DNA of 13,195 bases from assembly GCA_002476625.1 (NCBI GenBank), contig DLLC01000064.1:1801-14995 (forward strand), given 5' to 3'. Made by a program: the position numbers and the translations under genes. The notes under the pieces were generated by a model. That model did not search any database, was not told the origin of the DNA, and saw only the letters and a list, made by a program, of their open reading frames with translations. The DNA is from Porphyromonadaceae bacterium UBA7572. Lineage in GTDB: Bacteria; Bacteroidota; Bacteroidia; Bacteroidales; Muribaculaceae. Below are positions 1-6,897 of the stretch, piece by piece. Positions within the stretch are counted from its first letter, which is position 1. Each line of letters starts with the position of its first letter.

Positions 1-518
1 AAACGCATTTTTTCGGCAGAGTCCTTGATTTTTTGCGACACCGAAATTTTGTTGTTAAATGGTATGAGCACCATAAAGCGACCCGTGAAAGTGATTTCGG
101 TGGTAAGGCGTGGGCCTTTGGTGGAAATGGGCTCCTTCACTATTTGCACCAGTAGCTGCTGACCAGGCTGAAGCACATCGGTCACCGACCCGTGCTTGTC
201 GATATCAGGGAGCAGCTTAAACTTCGACAGCGAAGGACGCTTTTCCGGTTTTGCGAGAACCGACTTAATGAACTCTGAATATGAGCTAAACTGTGATCCT
301 AAATCAAGGTAATGAAGAAATGCGTCCTTTTTGTGGCCCACATTCACGAATGCGGCGTTAAGGCCAGGCATCAGCTTCTTCACCTTGGCAAAGTAGAGGT
401 TACCGACGGCATAGGATGCGTCTCTCGACTCCTTTTGCAGCGACATTAAGCGCCCGTCTTCCAAGAGGGCAGTGGATATGTCGGTCGGCTGTACGTCAAC
501 TATTAATTCGCTTCTCAT
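1..518 (-). CDS. rng: Ribonuclease G (Rne/Rng family), N-terminal part
   Basis: RNase E/G family endoribonuclease that matures rRNA and starts mRNA decay in the cytoplasm. Only the first 172 codons are present; the gene runs off the left edge, so the DxxxD metal-binding catalytic core is not visible. The start is the ATG at 518-516, giving MRSELIVDVQPTD. The family's N-terminal pattern is clear: a short strand region, VGNLYFAKVKKLMPGLNAAF (S1 domain, about residues 38-57), then VGHKKDAFLHYLD. The stretch GPRLTTEITFTGRF (about residues 141-154) followed by a VSQKI segment matches the conserved GAR-TT---L-GR--V and VS-KI blocks of RNase G. Upstream in the same direction lie a large T-tailed hairpin (546-639) and a COX24/mS38-like mini-gene, so rng is probably co-transcribed with, or attenuated downstream of, that gene. 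The family call is very secure. Confidence 0.93.
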   Translation of the reverse strand, partial: MRSELIVDVQPTDISTALLEDGRLMSLQKESRDASYAVGNLYFAKVKKLMPGLNAAFVNVGHKKDAFLHYLDLGSQFSSYSEFIKSVLAKPEKRPSLSKFKLLPDIDKHGSVTDVLQPGQQLLVQIVKEPISTKGPRLTTEITFTGRFMVLIPFNNKISVSQKIKDSAEKMR

Positions 519-545
519 TAGAATAGAAAGGGAATTTTAGCCATC

Positions 546-639
546 AAAAAAAAACAACAAAGAACAAACTCTCCTCTTCGTTTCACATATGTTACTGGCG
601 CTCGTTACCGAGACCGCGTTGCCAAAGGGAGTTTGTTCT
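546..639 (-). terminator. Large hairpin with T tract between the mini-gene and rng
   Basis: On the minus strand, AGAACAAACTC (639-629) pairs perfectly with GAGTTTGTTCT (571-561), extended by a G-T and a C-G pair. The 3' arm is followed by TTGTTG and nine Ts (554-546), the layout of an intrinsic terminator. The loop of about 57 nt is itself structured: CTCG-GTAA-CGAG (612-601) is a hairpin with a GNRA tetraloop, and TGGC (624-621) can pair with GCCA (599-596). The element sits in the rng 5' leader, so it may act as an attenuator, as a cis-regulatory RNA (RNase E mRNA is known to autoregulate through its leader in E. coli), or simply end the upstream transcript. The pairings are seen; the role is inferred. 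Confidence 0.6.
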
Positions 640-665
640 CAGTATGTGTGACTTAAATAGAAAGA

Positions 666-758
666 TTATTTCTTATTTTTGTGTCTGTTCTTTCTAAGTC
701 TTTTCTTGCGCTTGTGCGTAGCCATCTTATGGCCTTTTCTCTTTTTTCCGCTTGGCAT
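666..758 (-). CDS. 30-residue COX24/AURKAIP1 (mS38-like) basic protein
   Basis: A very short gene: ATG at 758-756, TAA at 668-666, 30 residues. The product begins MPSGKKRKGHKMATHKRKKR and ends in LRKNRHKNKK, so about half of it is Lys or Arg. This matches the tiny Bacteroidota proteins usually annotated as AURKAIP1/COX24-domain, related to the C-terminal tip of mitochondrial ribosomal protein mS38; similar small basic peptides sit in bacterial small subunits. A structural role in the ribosome near the decoding centre is therefore plausible, but is inference from family resemblance. A second in-frame ATG gives a 19-residue alternative (MATHKRKKRLRK onwards), but the longer form fits the family. 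It lies 126 bp downstream of the HU gene and 147 bp upstream of rng, all on the same strand. Confidence 0.8.
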   Translation of the reverse strand: MPSGKKRKGHKMATHKRKKRLRKNRHKNKK

Positions 759-884
759 TTTTACTTAGTTTTAAATGATTAAAAAAATTATTTTATATGT
801 TTGTTGTATTTTGTTCAAACACTCGAATTATGCGCATCACCATACCGTAGGCCACATTAATTGTGCCCCTCGGTGAGAGAAATC

Positions 885-1160
885 CTACTTCTTCACTTGC
901 TCCATGAACACCTTTGCTGGCTTGAAAGCAGGAATGTTGTGCTCTGGGATAATCATAGTTGTGTTTTGGGAGATGTTGCGCGCCGTCTTTTGAGAACGGG
1001 TCTTTACGATAAAGCTACCAAAACCACGAAGATACACATTTTCGCCATTCGACAAGCTGTCCTTAACTGTTTCCATAAACTTTTCAACAGTCAAAAGTAC
1101 GGATGCCTTATCAATACCTGTTGCTTTTGAGATTTCGCTAACGATGTCTGCTTTTGTCAT
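885..1160 (-). CDS. hup: HU/IHF-family nucleoid DNA-binding protein
   Basis: Small histone-like protein of 91 residues (family usual 90-95) that binds and bends DNA as a dimer and shapes the nucleoid. The N-terminal helices (MTKADIVSEISKATGIDKAS onwards, residues 1-40) are followed by the hallmark NVYLRGFGSF (41-50). The DNA-gripping beta arm covers about residues 51-75 and the closing segment IPAFKPAKVFMEQVKK is typical. The arm reads ARNISQNTT: the proline that intercalates into DNA in the ARNP motif of Gram-negative HU/IHF is isoleucine (I63) here. This is a variant I associate with Bacteroidota HU copies. Start ATG at 1160-1158; no competing start. Its upstream gap of 302 bp suggests its own promoter, but I see no exact TAnnTTTG there. 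Downstream lie the COX24-like mini-gene and rng. Confidence 0.95.
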   Translation of the reverse strand: MTKADIVSEISKATGIDKASVLLTVEKFMETVKDSLSNGENVYLRGFGSFIVKTRSQKTARNISQNTTMIIPEHNIPAFKPAKVFMEQVKK

Positions 1161-1462
1161 TTTAGTATTGTATGTTTATAATATGATTTAATAATGTTTA
1201 TCTTATGTGCTAAAATAAAGACCCTTTTCACCAAGGTTGATTATCAAACGTTTACAGCACGAATATCAACCTCATCAAAAGTGGTCTTCGATTTTGCAAG
1301 TGCAAATATCGCACTTTTTTTTGAATTAGCCACTAACATTGGGTAATTTTTATCAATAATAAGTGATTTTTCTGTTTGTTTATGAATTTTTTAGCTCACT
1401 TGATGCCATGGTGTGATTGCCGCCTCTGCATAGAGCCTCGCACACACTGTGGCGACGCGCTC
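1161..1462. other. Gene-free stretch between HU and lpxH
   Basis: About 302 AT-rich bases with no credible reading frame. It must hold the HU promoter (minus strand), but the best -7-like match is imperfect (GATATTTG, near 1304-1311). The only clear structure is a plus-strand terminator-like hairpin at 1298-1322, described separately. Confidence 0.5.
1298..1322 (+). terminator. Orphan terminator-like hairpin, plus strand
   Basis: AAGTGC (1298-1303), a 7 nt loop AAATATC, then GCACTT (1311-1316) running into a T8 tract (1315-1322). It has the form of an intrinsic terminator on the plus strand, yet the flanking genes are both on the minus strand. It would make sense only for an unannotated plus-strand transcript or as a protein-binding palindrome. 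The six-pair stem is short, so confidence is low. Confidence 0.3.
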
Positions 1463-2230
1463 CTAAGGCTTGCCGGCATACGGCTTCGGATTGAATGTGT
1501 GGAGCGCCATTTCCCGTCCATCGAATGTGGCATAGGTGTTTTGCGTGATCCAGTCGCCAAGCATGGTGAGGGTGCGGCCCTGCTCATCGAGCGTGGCGTG
1601 TTTGGCAAGGTGCAGATGCCCCATCACAAAGTGGCGCACTTCGGGATGCTGCACGGTGTAAGCCTTGGCAAACTCCACCAGGCGGGCGTAGCACACCTCT
1701 ACCTCCTTCTCCACAGCCACAGGCTTTCGATGGGTGCGGTTGCTCGACGACCAGCCGTGGGCTATGCCGTAGGTGAGGCGCGGATGCAGGCCCGCATAAA
1801 GCCACTGGCACACGCGGCTGTGGAAGCACCACCGCATAAAGCGGTAGGCAAGTGTCTGGTAGCCAACGTCATCACCGTGGCTCAAGAGAAACTGCACTCC
1901 CTTTATCTCCTTCTGCACATATCCTTTATACACCGTCACGCCTATCTCATCGCGCAAATAGTCGAAAAGCCATACGTCGTGGTTGCCCGTCATCCAGTAC
2001 ACCGGCACGCCGGCGTCGGTAAGCCGGGCTATGGCAGCGAAAAAGCGCACATAGCCACGTGGCACCACATTTTTATACTCATACCAGTAGTCGAGAACGT
2101 CGCCCAGCAGATACACTTCCTCGGCATCGGCGGCGATGCTGTCAAGAAAGTTCACCGCTGCAAGTTCCTTCTGCCGCGGATTCTGAAAATACGTGGCGCC
2201 CAAATGCAGATCGCTGAGGAAATATATCAT
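1463..2230 (-). CDS. lpxH: UDP-2,3-diacylglucosamine diphosphatase, LpxH-type
   Basis: Calcineurin-like metallophosphoesterase, 255 residues, that hydrolyses UDP-2,3-diacylglucosamine to lipid X at the inner face of the cytoplasmic membrane, the fourth step of lipid A synthesis. All dimetal ligands of the family are visible: D7-L-H9 in LSDLHLG, G43-D44 in LLGDVLDYW, GNHD at 82-85, SHGD at 117-120 and GHLH at 204-207. The basic segment around RTHRKP (165-170) lies in the lid region expected for LpxH. Start ATG at 2230-2228 places the first motif at residue 7, as in homologues. It is 38 bp downstream of the SufT-like gene and in the same direction, so the two are probably co-transcribed. Distinguishing true LpxH from other UDP-diacylglucosamine hydrolase-like phosphoesterases needs a family comparison, but this is the standard call in Bacteroidales. 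Confidence 0.87.
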   Translation of the reverse strand: MIYFLSDLHLGATYFQNPRQKELAAVNFLDSIAADAEEVYLLGDVLDYWYEYKNVVPRGYVRFFAAIARLTDAGVPVYWMTGNHDVWLFDYLRDEIGVTVYKGYVQKEIKGVQFLLSHGDDVGYQTLAYRFMRWCFHSRVCQWLYAGLHPRLTYGIAHGWSSSNRTHRKPVAVEKEVEVCYARLVEFAKAYTVQHPEVRHFVMGHLHLAKHATLDEQGRTLTMLGDWITQNTYATFDGREMALHTFNPKPYAGKP

Positions 2231-2268
2231 ATATCTTTTCTTGCTTGCGTAAGTATAGGGGATGGGGC

Positions 2269-2589
2269 TTACAGCATACCAAGTTCGAGCTTGGCTTCTT
2301 CACTCATCATACTTTGATCCCATTCAGGCTCATACACCAACTGAACATTCACGCTCTTCACACCATCGATGCTCTCCACCTTTTGGCGTATGTCCTCAAA
2401 CAGAAAATCTGCCATCGGGCAGTTAGGGGCTGTGAGCGTCATATCAATCGACACATTGCCTTCGTCGTCGATGTCGATTTTATAGATAAGGCCCAAGCTG
2501 TACACATCCACTGGAATCTCAGGGTCAAACACCGTTTTGAGCATCTTCACGGTCTCTTCCTCTAAATGTAGTCGTTGTTCTTCTGTCAT
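2269..2589 (-). CDS. SufT-like DUF59/MIP18 Fe-S cluster assembly protein
   Basis: 106-residue protein of the MIP18 (DUF59, PaaD/SufT-like) family, whose members help mature or deliver iron-sulfur clusters to target proteins in the cytoplasm. Visible family features: the acidic helix at the N-terminus, FDPEIPVDVYSLGLIY (residues 21-36), the strand pair around DIDDEGNVSIDMTLTAP, and the conserved single cysteine in TAPNCPMAD (C57). The tail EPEWDQSMMSEEAKLELG is the usual ending of single-domain bacterial members. Start ATG at 2589-2587. A TAATTTTG (2604-2597 on the minus strand) lies only 7 nt upstream of the ATG, so a promoter there would give a near-leaderless mRNA; alternatively the gene is read from the upstream nucleotidase gene (42 bp gap). 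No suf genes are in the window. Confidence 0.87.
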   Translation of the reverse strand: MTEEQRLHLEEETVKMLKTVFDPEIPVDVYSLGLIYKIDIDDEGNVSIDMTLTAPNCPMADFLFEDIRQKVESIDGVKSVNVQLVYEPEWDQSMMSEEAKLELGML

Positions 2590-2631
2590 AACAGTGCAAA
2601 ATTACGATTTTTTCGGGAATTACGCCCAAAG

Positions 2632-3345
2632 TTAAAGAAGTTGTTCGATTTCACTTAGCGAGGTCACCACGGCATCGGCAGTGCCCTCCACTGGCGGCAA
2701 GTCGTGCACATTGAAATAAATGGTGCGCCAGCCCGCCTCGTGCGCGCCTCTGATGTCGGCGTCTGGATTGTCGCCTATCATCACCGAGGTGCATGCCGAG
2801 GCGCCACACTGCTCCAGCGCATAGTCGAAGATGCCGCGCATGGGCTTGGTGATGCCACAGTCGTCGCTGAGCACATTTCGGTGAACCAGATCGTCCAGAC
2901 CTCCCGAAATGAGTTTCTGCTGCTGTGTACCGTTAAACCCATTGCTGAGTGTGTTCACATCGTAGCCTTTTGCCACCAAGTATTCAAGCAGGTGGCGCGC
3001 CCCAGGAAGCGTAGTGGTCTGCAATGCCAAAAATCTCAAATATTCCTCATCAAGCTGATGGCACATTTTTTCTTGGTCACCCTCATAGCCACACACCGAG
3101 AGTGTGTAGCGAAAGCGCTCATTAACCAGATAGTCTTTCTGTATCAGACCATGATGATAGAGGTTCCACAATTCCAGATTTTTTTTCAAATACACATCCC
3201 GGAAGTGCTCGTACGCGCACATTTCGCCAAGTCCAAACACGTTGAATGTGTGGCGCAACGCCAATTTCGAGTTTTCTGTAAACCACCACAGCGTATCGTC
3301 GATATCGACAAACACCGTGACTATGCCGTCCATTTTTTTGTTCAT
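2632..3345 (-). CDS. yjjG: YjjG-family noncanonical pyrimidine nucleotidase (HAD)
   Basis: Haloacid-dehalogenase phosphatase of 237 residues, most like YjjG, a 5'-nucleotidase that clears noncanonical pyrimidine nucleotides. HAD motif I is VDIDDTLW (nucleophile D14, acid D16, T18), motif II is TLSNGF (S134), motif III is the lysine in ITKPMRGIF (K167), and motif IV is IGDNPDADIRGA (D192, D197). The helical cap occupies roughly residues 25-110. The TLW after motif I and the SNG form of motif II point to YjjG rather than phosphoglycolate phosphatases; substrate remains inference. The ATG at 3345 was taken, but a second in-frame ATG (M5, 3333-3331) may be the true start. A promoter-like TAATTTTG (3357-3350) is so close that transcription would begin about at the first ATG. 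First gene of the minus-strand cluster with the SufT-like and lpxH genes. Confidence 0.8.
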   Translation of the reverse strand: MNKKMDGIVTVFVDIDDTLWWFTENSKLALRHTFNVFGLGEMCAYEHFRDVYLKKNLELWNLYHHGLIQKDYLVNERFRYTLSVCGYEGDQEKMCHQLDEEYLRFLALQTTTLPGARHLLEYLVAKGYDVNTLSNGFNGTQQQKLISGGLDDLVHRNVLSDDCGITKPMRGIFDYALEQCGASACTSVMIGDNPDADIRGAHEAGWRTIYFNVHDLPPVEGTADAVVTSLSEIEQLL

Positions 3346-3519
3346 ACCACAAAATTACATAAATTCCGCCTTTGTTAAAGCATCACTTAGCTGCATTTTA
3401 ATGATGCAACGCTTTTTACAAGAAGCACAAATCTATTCTATCTAACTATCTATCTGATGTTTACACAACGTTCCACCGTAGATTCGAAGAAAACGTTTCC
3501 TTGATTTTGCAAAATAAAT

Positions 3520-3550
3520 TTGGAGAATCCACTGAATAGCAGTAAATTTG
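3520..3550 (+). promoter_or_regulatory. Bacteroidota-type promoter upstream of ispD
   Basis: TTG at 3520-3522, a 20 bp spacer, then TAAATTTG at 3543-3550: an exact fit to the Bacteroidota sigma-ABfr pattern (-33 TTG, -7 TAnnTTTG). A second TAAATTTG (3515-3522) overlaps the -33 box, giving a direct repeat 28 bp apart. The predicted start site is near 3557, some 170 nt before ispD, with a terminator-like hairpin in between (3618-3660). Confidence 0.65.
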
Positions 3551-3617
3551 CAGTCCTAAAAACCTAAAACATTCTTTTATTTTTACCTTTTTTCTTTAAT
3601 ACCCAAATGATTAAGAC

Positions 3618-3660
3618 TTAAATAGCAATTCTTGACGAGAGGGTTGCTATTTAATTTTTC
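3618..3660 (+). terminator. Terminator-like hairpin in the ispD leader
   Basis: TTAAATAGCAA (3618-3628) is the exact reverse complement of TTGCTATTTAA (3644-3654), with a 15 nt loop and a following TTTTTC (3655-3660). A transcript from the promoter at 3520-3550 would fold here after about 60 nt. Stem pairing is perfect over 11 bp but AT-rich. It could end a short RNA of about 100 nt or serve as an attenuator of ispD-recG; a leader-peptide role is unsupported, since the only small frame before it codes MIKT. Confidence 0.5.
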
Positions 3661-3678
3661 AATCCCACCGTTTTTTCT

Positions 3679-3686
3679 TAACTTTG
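3679..3686 (+). promoter_or_regulatory. -7 element TAACTTTG just upstream of ispD
   Basis: Exact TAnnTTTG match 38 bp before the ispD ATG, placing a start site near 3693 with a leader of about 32 nt. The -33 region is only T-rich (TTTTTC), with no TTG at 20 bp, so this is a weaker call than the promoter at 3520-3550. If used, it makes ispD independent of the hairpin at 3618-3660 and rules out the longer upstream reading of the ispD frame. Confidence 0.4.
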
Positions 3687-3724
3687 TGGAAACGCATCTA
3701 ATCAACCCACACAATTCAAAGAAA

Positions 3725-4405
3725 ATGAAACACTACGCTATAATAGTGGCTGGAGGCAGCGGCACACGGTTCGGCAGCAGCATTCCCAAGCAGTTTTTGC
3801 CCCTGTGCGGGCGGCCTGTGCTCATGCACACCATTGAGCGCTTCGCCCAGTGTACACACACCGAGGTGGTGCTTGTGCTCCCCAGGGAGCAGCGCCACTA
3901 CTGGCAGAAGCTATGCCATCAGCACCACTTCTCCATTTCACACAGCGTGGTGGACGGCGGCGACAGCCGGTTTCAGTCGGTAAAAAACGCGCTGCATTCT
4001 CTCTCTTTCACCAGCGCCGACATTGTGGCAGTGCACGATGGTGTCAGGCCCTTGGTTTCAGAGAAGCTAATCATCAGCACCTATGAGGTGGCTGAAAAAA
4101 GCGGTGCGGCCATTCCTGCCGTGCAAGTGACCGACTCCATCCGAAAAATAGCCAAGGATGGCGCTTCGTCGGTAGCCCTCGAGAGAGCATCGCTAAGAGC
4201 GGTGCAAACCCCACAGACGTTTAATGCGCTTCTTCTGCAGAAAGCCTACGACGTGCCCTACGCGCCATTCTTCACCGACGACGCCTCTGTATACGAGCAC
4301 GCGGGCGGCAAAGTGACACTCGTGGAGGGTGAAACCACCAACATCAAGATTACCCATCCCATCGACATCACCATCGCAGAACACATCATTAGCCAACAGT
4401 CATGA
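3725..4405 (+). CDS. ispD: 2-C-methyl-D-erythritol 4-phosphate cytidylyltransferase (IspD)
   Basis: Transfers CMP from CTP to 2-C-methyl-D-erythritol 4-phosphate, the third step of the non-mevalonate isoprenoid pathway; cytoplasmic. The 226-residue product (family usual 220-240) has the nucleotide-binding loop IIVAGGSGTRFG (6-17) with K22 of PKQF, GGDSRFQSV (78-86), the AVHDGVRP block (102-109; D105 metal ligand), RAVQTPQTF and TDDASVYE, and the closing TNIKITHPIDI. The frame stays open 31 codons upstream of this ATG, but that extension is hydrophobic and unconserved in character and overlaps the -7 element at 3679-3686. MKHYAIIVAGG is also the normal IspD start. The last codons overlap the recG start as ATGA (4402-4405), a sign of translational coupling; an ispD-recG pair is, to my knowledge, common in Bacteroidales. 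Confidence 0.93.
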   Translation: MKHYAIIVAGGSGTRFGSSIPKQFLPLCGRPVLMHTIERFAQCTHTEVVLVLPREQRHYWQKLCHQHHFSISHSVVDGGDSRFQSVKNALHSLSFTSADIVAVHDGVRPLVSEKLIISTYEVAEKSGAAIPAVQVTDSIRKIAKDGASSVALERASLRAVQTPQTFNALLLQKAYDVPYAPFFTDDASVYEHAGGKVTLVEGETTNIKITHPIDITIAEHIISQQS

Positions 4406-6501
4406 ACAGCCTCACCCGTTTCGACATCAAATATCTGACAGGAGTAGGGCCAAAGAGGGCCGAAACGCTCGCCAAGGAGCTCGACATAAAGAGTTTCTAC
4501 GACATGCTCTACAATTTTCCATTCCGCTACATCGACCGTAGCACCATTCACCACATTTGCGACCTGAAGGGCGGTGAAATTCCCAGTGTGCAACTGAAAG
4601 GGCGGTTTATCAACTTCAACACTTTGGGAGAAGGGGCCCGCCGCAGGCTCGTGGGGCTGTTCTCCGACGGCACCGGCACGCTGGAATGCGTGTGGTTTCA
4701 CAGCGTGAAGCAGATTCAGAAAGCCTATCAGGCTGGAAAAGAATACATTGTGTTCGGAAAGCCCTCACTCTTCAACCACACCTACAGCATCGTTCACCCA
4801 GAGGTGGACGCCTACCAGCAAAACACCTCTCCGGCAGGAATGGTGGGCGTCTATAATCTCACCGAAAAGCTCCGCAACCACGGATTCTCGTCGCGCCTTT
4901 TTCAGAAACTTGAAAAGAACCTGCTTGAGAGCGACGCCGTGAAGCGCGCCCACGACCCTCTGCCGCAAAGCATTCTGAACAAGCGGGGGCTCATGCCCAT
5001 CTATGATGCGGTGCACAACCTGCACCTGCCCTCAAGCCTCCAAGCACTGCAAAGGGCACAGTACAGAATGAAATATGAGGAACTTTTTTTTCTCGAACTC
5101 CACATTCTGAAAAATATCAAGGGACTGACAAAAAAACTGGCTGGACACGTGTTTGCACATGTGGGGCACTACTTCAACACCTTCTACAGCCAGCATCTTC
5201 AGTTTCCGCTCACCGGTGCGCAAAAGCGCGTTATCAAGGAAATCCGTGCCGACATGGGCAGCGGGCGGCAGATGAATCGCCTGCTTCAAGGCGATGTGGG
5301 CAGCGGTAAAACCATCGTGGCGTTTTTCACCGCGCTCATAGCCCTCGACAATGGGTATCAAGCCTGCATCATGGCTCCAACTGAAATTCTTGCCACACAG
5401 CATTTTGAGGCCATCAGTGAAATGGCTGAAAAAATAGGCGTGAAAATAGGGCTACTCACCGGAAGCACGCGCAAGCGCCAGCGTGAAGCCATACACGCCG
5501 CCCTGCTCGACGGGTCGATGCAGCTACTCATCGGCACGCACGCCCTGTTGGAGGATGTGGTGCAATACAAAAACCTCGGTTTGGCCATCATCGACGAGCA
5601 GCACCGATTCGGTGTGGCTCAGCGCGCAAGGCTGTGGAAGAAAAACTCCACGCCACCGCATGTGCTGGTGATGACCGCCACGCCCATTCCCCGCACGCTG
5701 TCGATGACGGTGTATGGCGACCTCGATGTATCCATTATCGATGAGCTGCCACCTGGACGAAAGCCTGTGGACACCTACCTTCGCTTCGAGAACCAGCACG
5801 AGGCCGTTTACCGGTTTGTGGGAGAGCAACTTGCCAAAGGCCGCCAAGCCTACATCGTGTATCCCCTAATCGAGGAAAACGAGAAACTCGACCTAAAGGC
5901 CCTTGAAGAGGGGTATGAAATAGTGAAGGAGAAATTTCCAAGCTATTCCGTGAGCATGGTGCACGGCAAGATGAAGCCATCCGAGAAGGACTATCAAATG
6001 CAGCTTTTCGTCACCAACCAAGCGCAGATACTCGTGGCCACCACCGTGATTGAGGTGGGCGTGAACGTGCCCAACGCAAGCGTGATGGTGATTGAGAACG
6101 CCGAGCGGTTTGGACTGTCGCAGCTCCACCAGTTGCGCGGACGCGTGGGCCGAGGCGCCGACCAAAGCTACTGCATACTGATGTCGAAGCACAACCTCAG
6201 CAAGGACACACGCCACCGCCTGGAAGTACTGACCAGCACCAACGACGGCTTCGTGGTGGCAGAAGAAGATATGAAGCTCCGTGGCCCCGGCGATATGGAG
6301 GGCACGCAGCAGAGTGGCATCGCCTTCAACCTTAAGGTGGCAAACCTCGTTACCGACGGCCCCATCATTGAGCAGGCGAGAGCCGATGCCACCGATATGC
6401 TGAACACCGACCCTGCCCTTGCATCGGCTGAAGGCAAATCGCTTGAGGAGCACATGCGTATGCTGTTCAGCCACAAGGTGAATTGGGGGCTCATCAGCTA
6501 A
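4402..6501 (+). CDS. recG: ATP-dependent DNA helicase RecG
   Basis: Branch-migration helicase that remodels stalled forks and Holliday junctions. At 699 residues it is full length. The N-terminal wedge/OB domain (about residues 1-270) starts with the helix-hairpin-like LTGVGPKRAETLA. The SF2 helicase core shows Walker A QGDVGSGKT (296-304, K303), the DEQH box in IIDEQHRFG (396-404), motif III MTATPIPRTL (424-433), motif VI QLRGRVGRG (577-585), and the RecG/TRG hallmark around GPGDMEGTQQSG. DEQH plus TRG separates RecG from PriA and Mfd. The start overlaps the ispD stop (ATGA), so expression is probably coupled to ispD. Nothing is odd in composition or length. A weak hairpin at 6584-6603 may end the transcript. 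Confidence 0.97.
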   Translation: MNSLTRFDIKYLTGVGPKRAETLAKELDIKSFYDMLYNFPFRYIDRSTIHHICDLKGGEIPSVQLKGRFINFNTLGEGARRRLVGLFSDGTGTLECVWFHSVKQIQKAYQAGKEYIVFGKPSLFNHTYSIVHPEVDAYQQNTSPAGMVGVYNLTEKLRNHGFSSRLFQKLEKNLLESDAVKRAHDPLPQSILNKRGLMPIYDAVHNLHLPSSLQALQRAQYRMKYEELFFLELHILKNIKGLTKKLAGHVFAHVGHYFNTFYSQHLQFPLTGAQKRVIKEIRADMGSGRQMNRLLQGDVGSGKTIVAFFTALIALDNGYQACIMAPTEILATQHFEAISEMAEKIGVKIGLLTGSTRKRQREAIHAALLDGSMQLLIGTHALLEDVVQYKNLGLAIIDEQHRFGVAQRARLWKKNSTPPHVLVMTATPIPRTLSMTVYGDLDVSIIDELPPGRKPVDTYLRFENQHEAVYRFVGEQLAKGRQAYIVYPLIEENEKLDLKALEEGYEIVKEKFPSYSVSMVHGKMKPSEKDYQMQLFVTNQAQILVATTVIEVGVNVPNASVMVIENAERFGLSQLHQLRGRVGRGADQSYCILMSKHNLSKDTRHRLEVLTSTNDGFVVAEEDMKLRGPGDMEGTQQSGIAFNLKVANLVTDGPIIEQARADATDMLNTDPALASAEGKSLEEHMRMLFSHKVNWGLIS

Positions 6502-6583
6502 GGGGCGCACGGCAAGCGCCACACTCCCTTTCCCTATGCGCCCTCAAATATAACATACAGGTCTCAAAAAAACTGCACATTTT

Positions 6584-6603
6584 TCAGCATTTGTGCTGAT
6601 TTT
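6584..6603 (+). terminator. Possible weak terminator after recG
   Basis: TCAGCA (6584-6589), TTTG loop, TGCTGA (6594-6599), then TTTT. It lies 83 bp after the recG stop and before the next promoter at 6736, so the position fits, but the stem is only six pairs and the T run four. Confidence 0.35.
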
Positions 6604-6735
6604 CAGATAATTTAAGATTTAGCTTTATTTTTCAACATTTTTAGAGCAGTATCACCAATTATCTAATTATAAACAGATTACAAGAATACATACACAAAAA
6701 AGGACATATTTTTACATATTTTAAGCGGGCTTTTT

Positions 6736-6766
6736 TTGCCATTCACAGAATATAAGGGTAATTTTG
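6736..6766 (+). promoter_or_regulatory. Bacteroidota-type promoter of the M23 peptidase gene
   Basis: TTG (6736-6738) at the end of a T7 run, a 20 bp spacer, then TAATTTTG (6759-6766): a complete match to the -33/-7 pattern. The predicted start is near 6773, giving a leader of about 205 nt before the ATG at 6978. The rest of the 476 bp between recG and this gene is AT-rich with no credible reading frame. Confidence 0.65.
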
Positions 6767-6897
6767 AGTGTTGAAAATTTAGACAGGGATGAAAATCATG
6801 TCTGCCTTTGGAGCTTTTAATTTCCTTTTTCACAGGTCTCTACTCTTTAAAGGAAACATCTAAATTAATCCTTCTGCTCCATAAATTATTATGAATT

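Noticed and set aside
1376..2317. Plus-strand frame of 313 codons
   Set aside because: It lies opposite lpxH, whose metal-ligand motifs are all in place; the plus-strand translation is His/Ala-rich without family features, a mirror of GC-rich codons.
2704..3378. Plus-strand frame of 224 codons
   Set aside because: Shadow of the YjjG-like gene, which carries all four HAD motifs.
3632..3724. Longer ispD start giving 31 extra residues
   Set aside because: The extension overlaps a hairpin arm and a -7 box and lacks family resemblance; MKHYAIIVAGG is the normal start.
5893..6522. Minus-strand frame of 209 codons across the end of recG
   Set aside because: recG helicase motifs cover the whole stretch on the plus strand; the reverse product has no recognisable domain.
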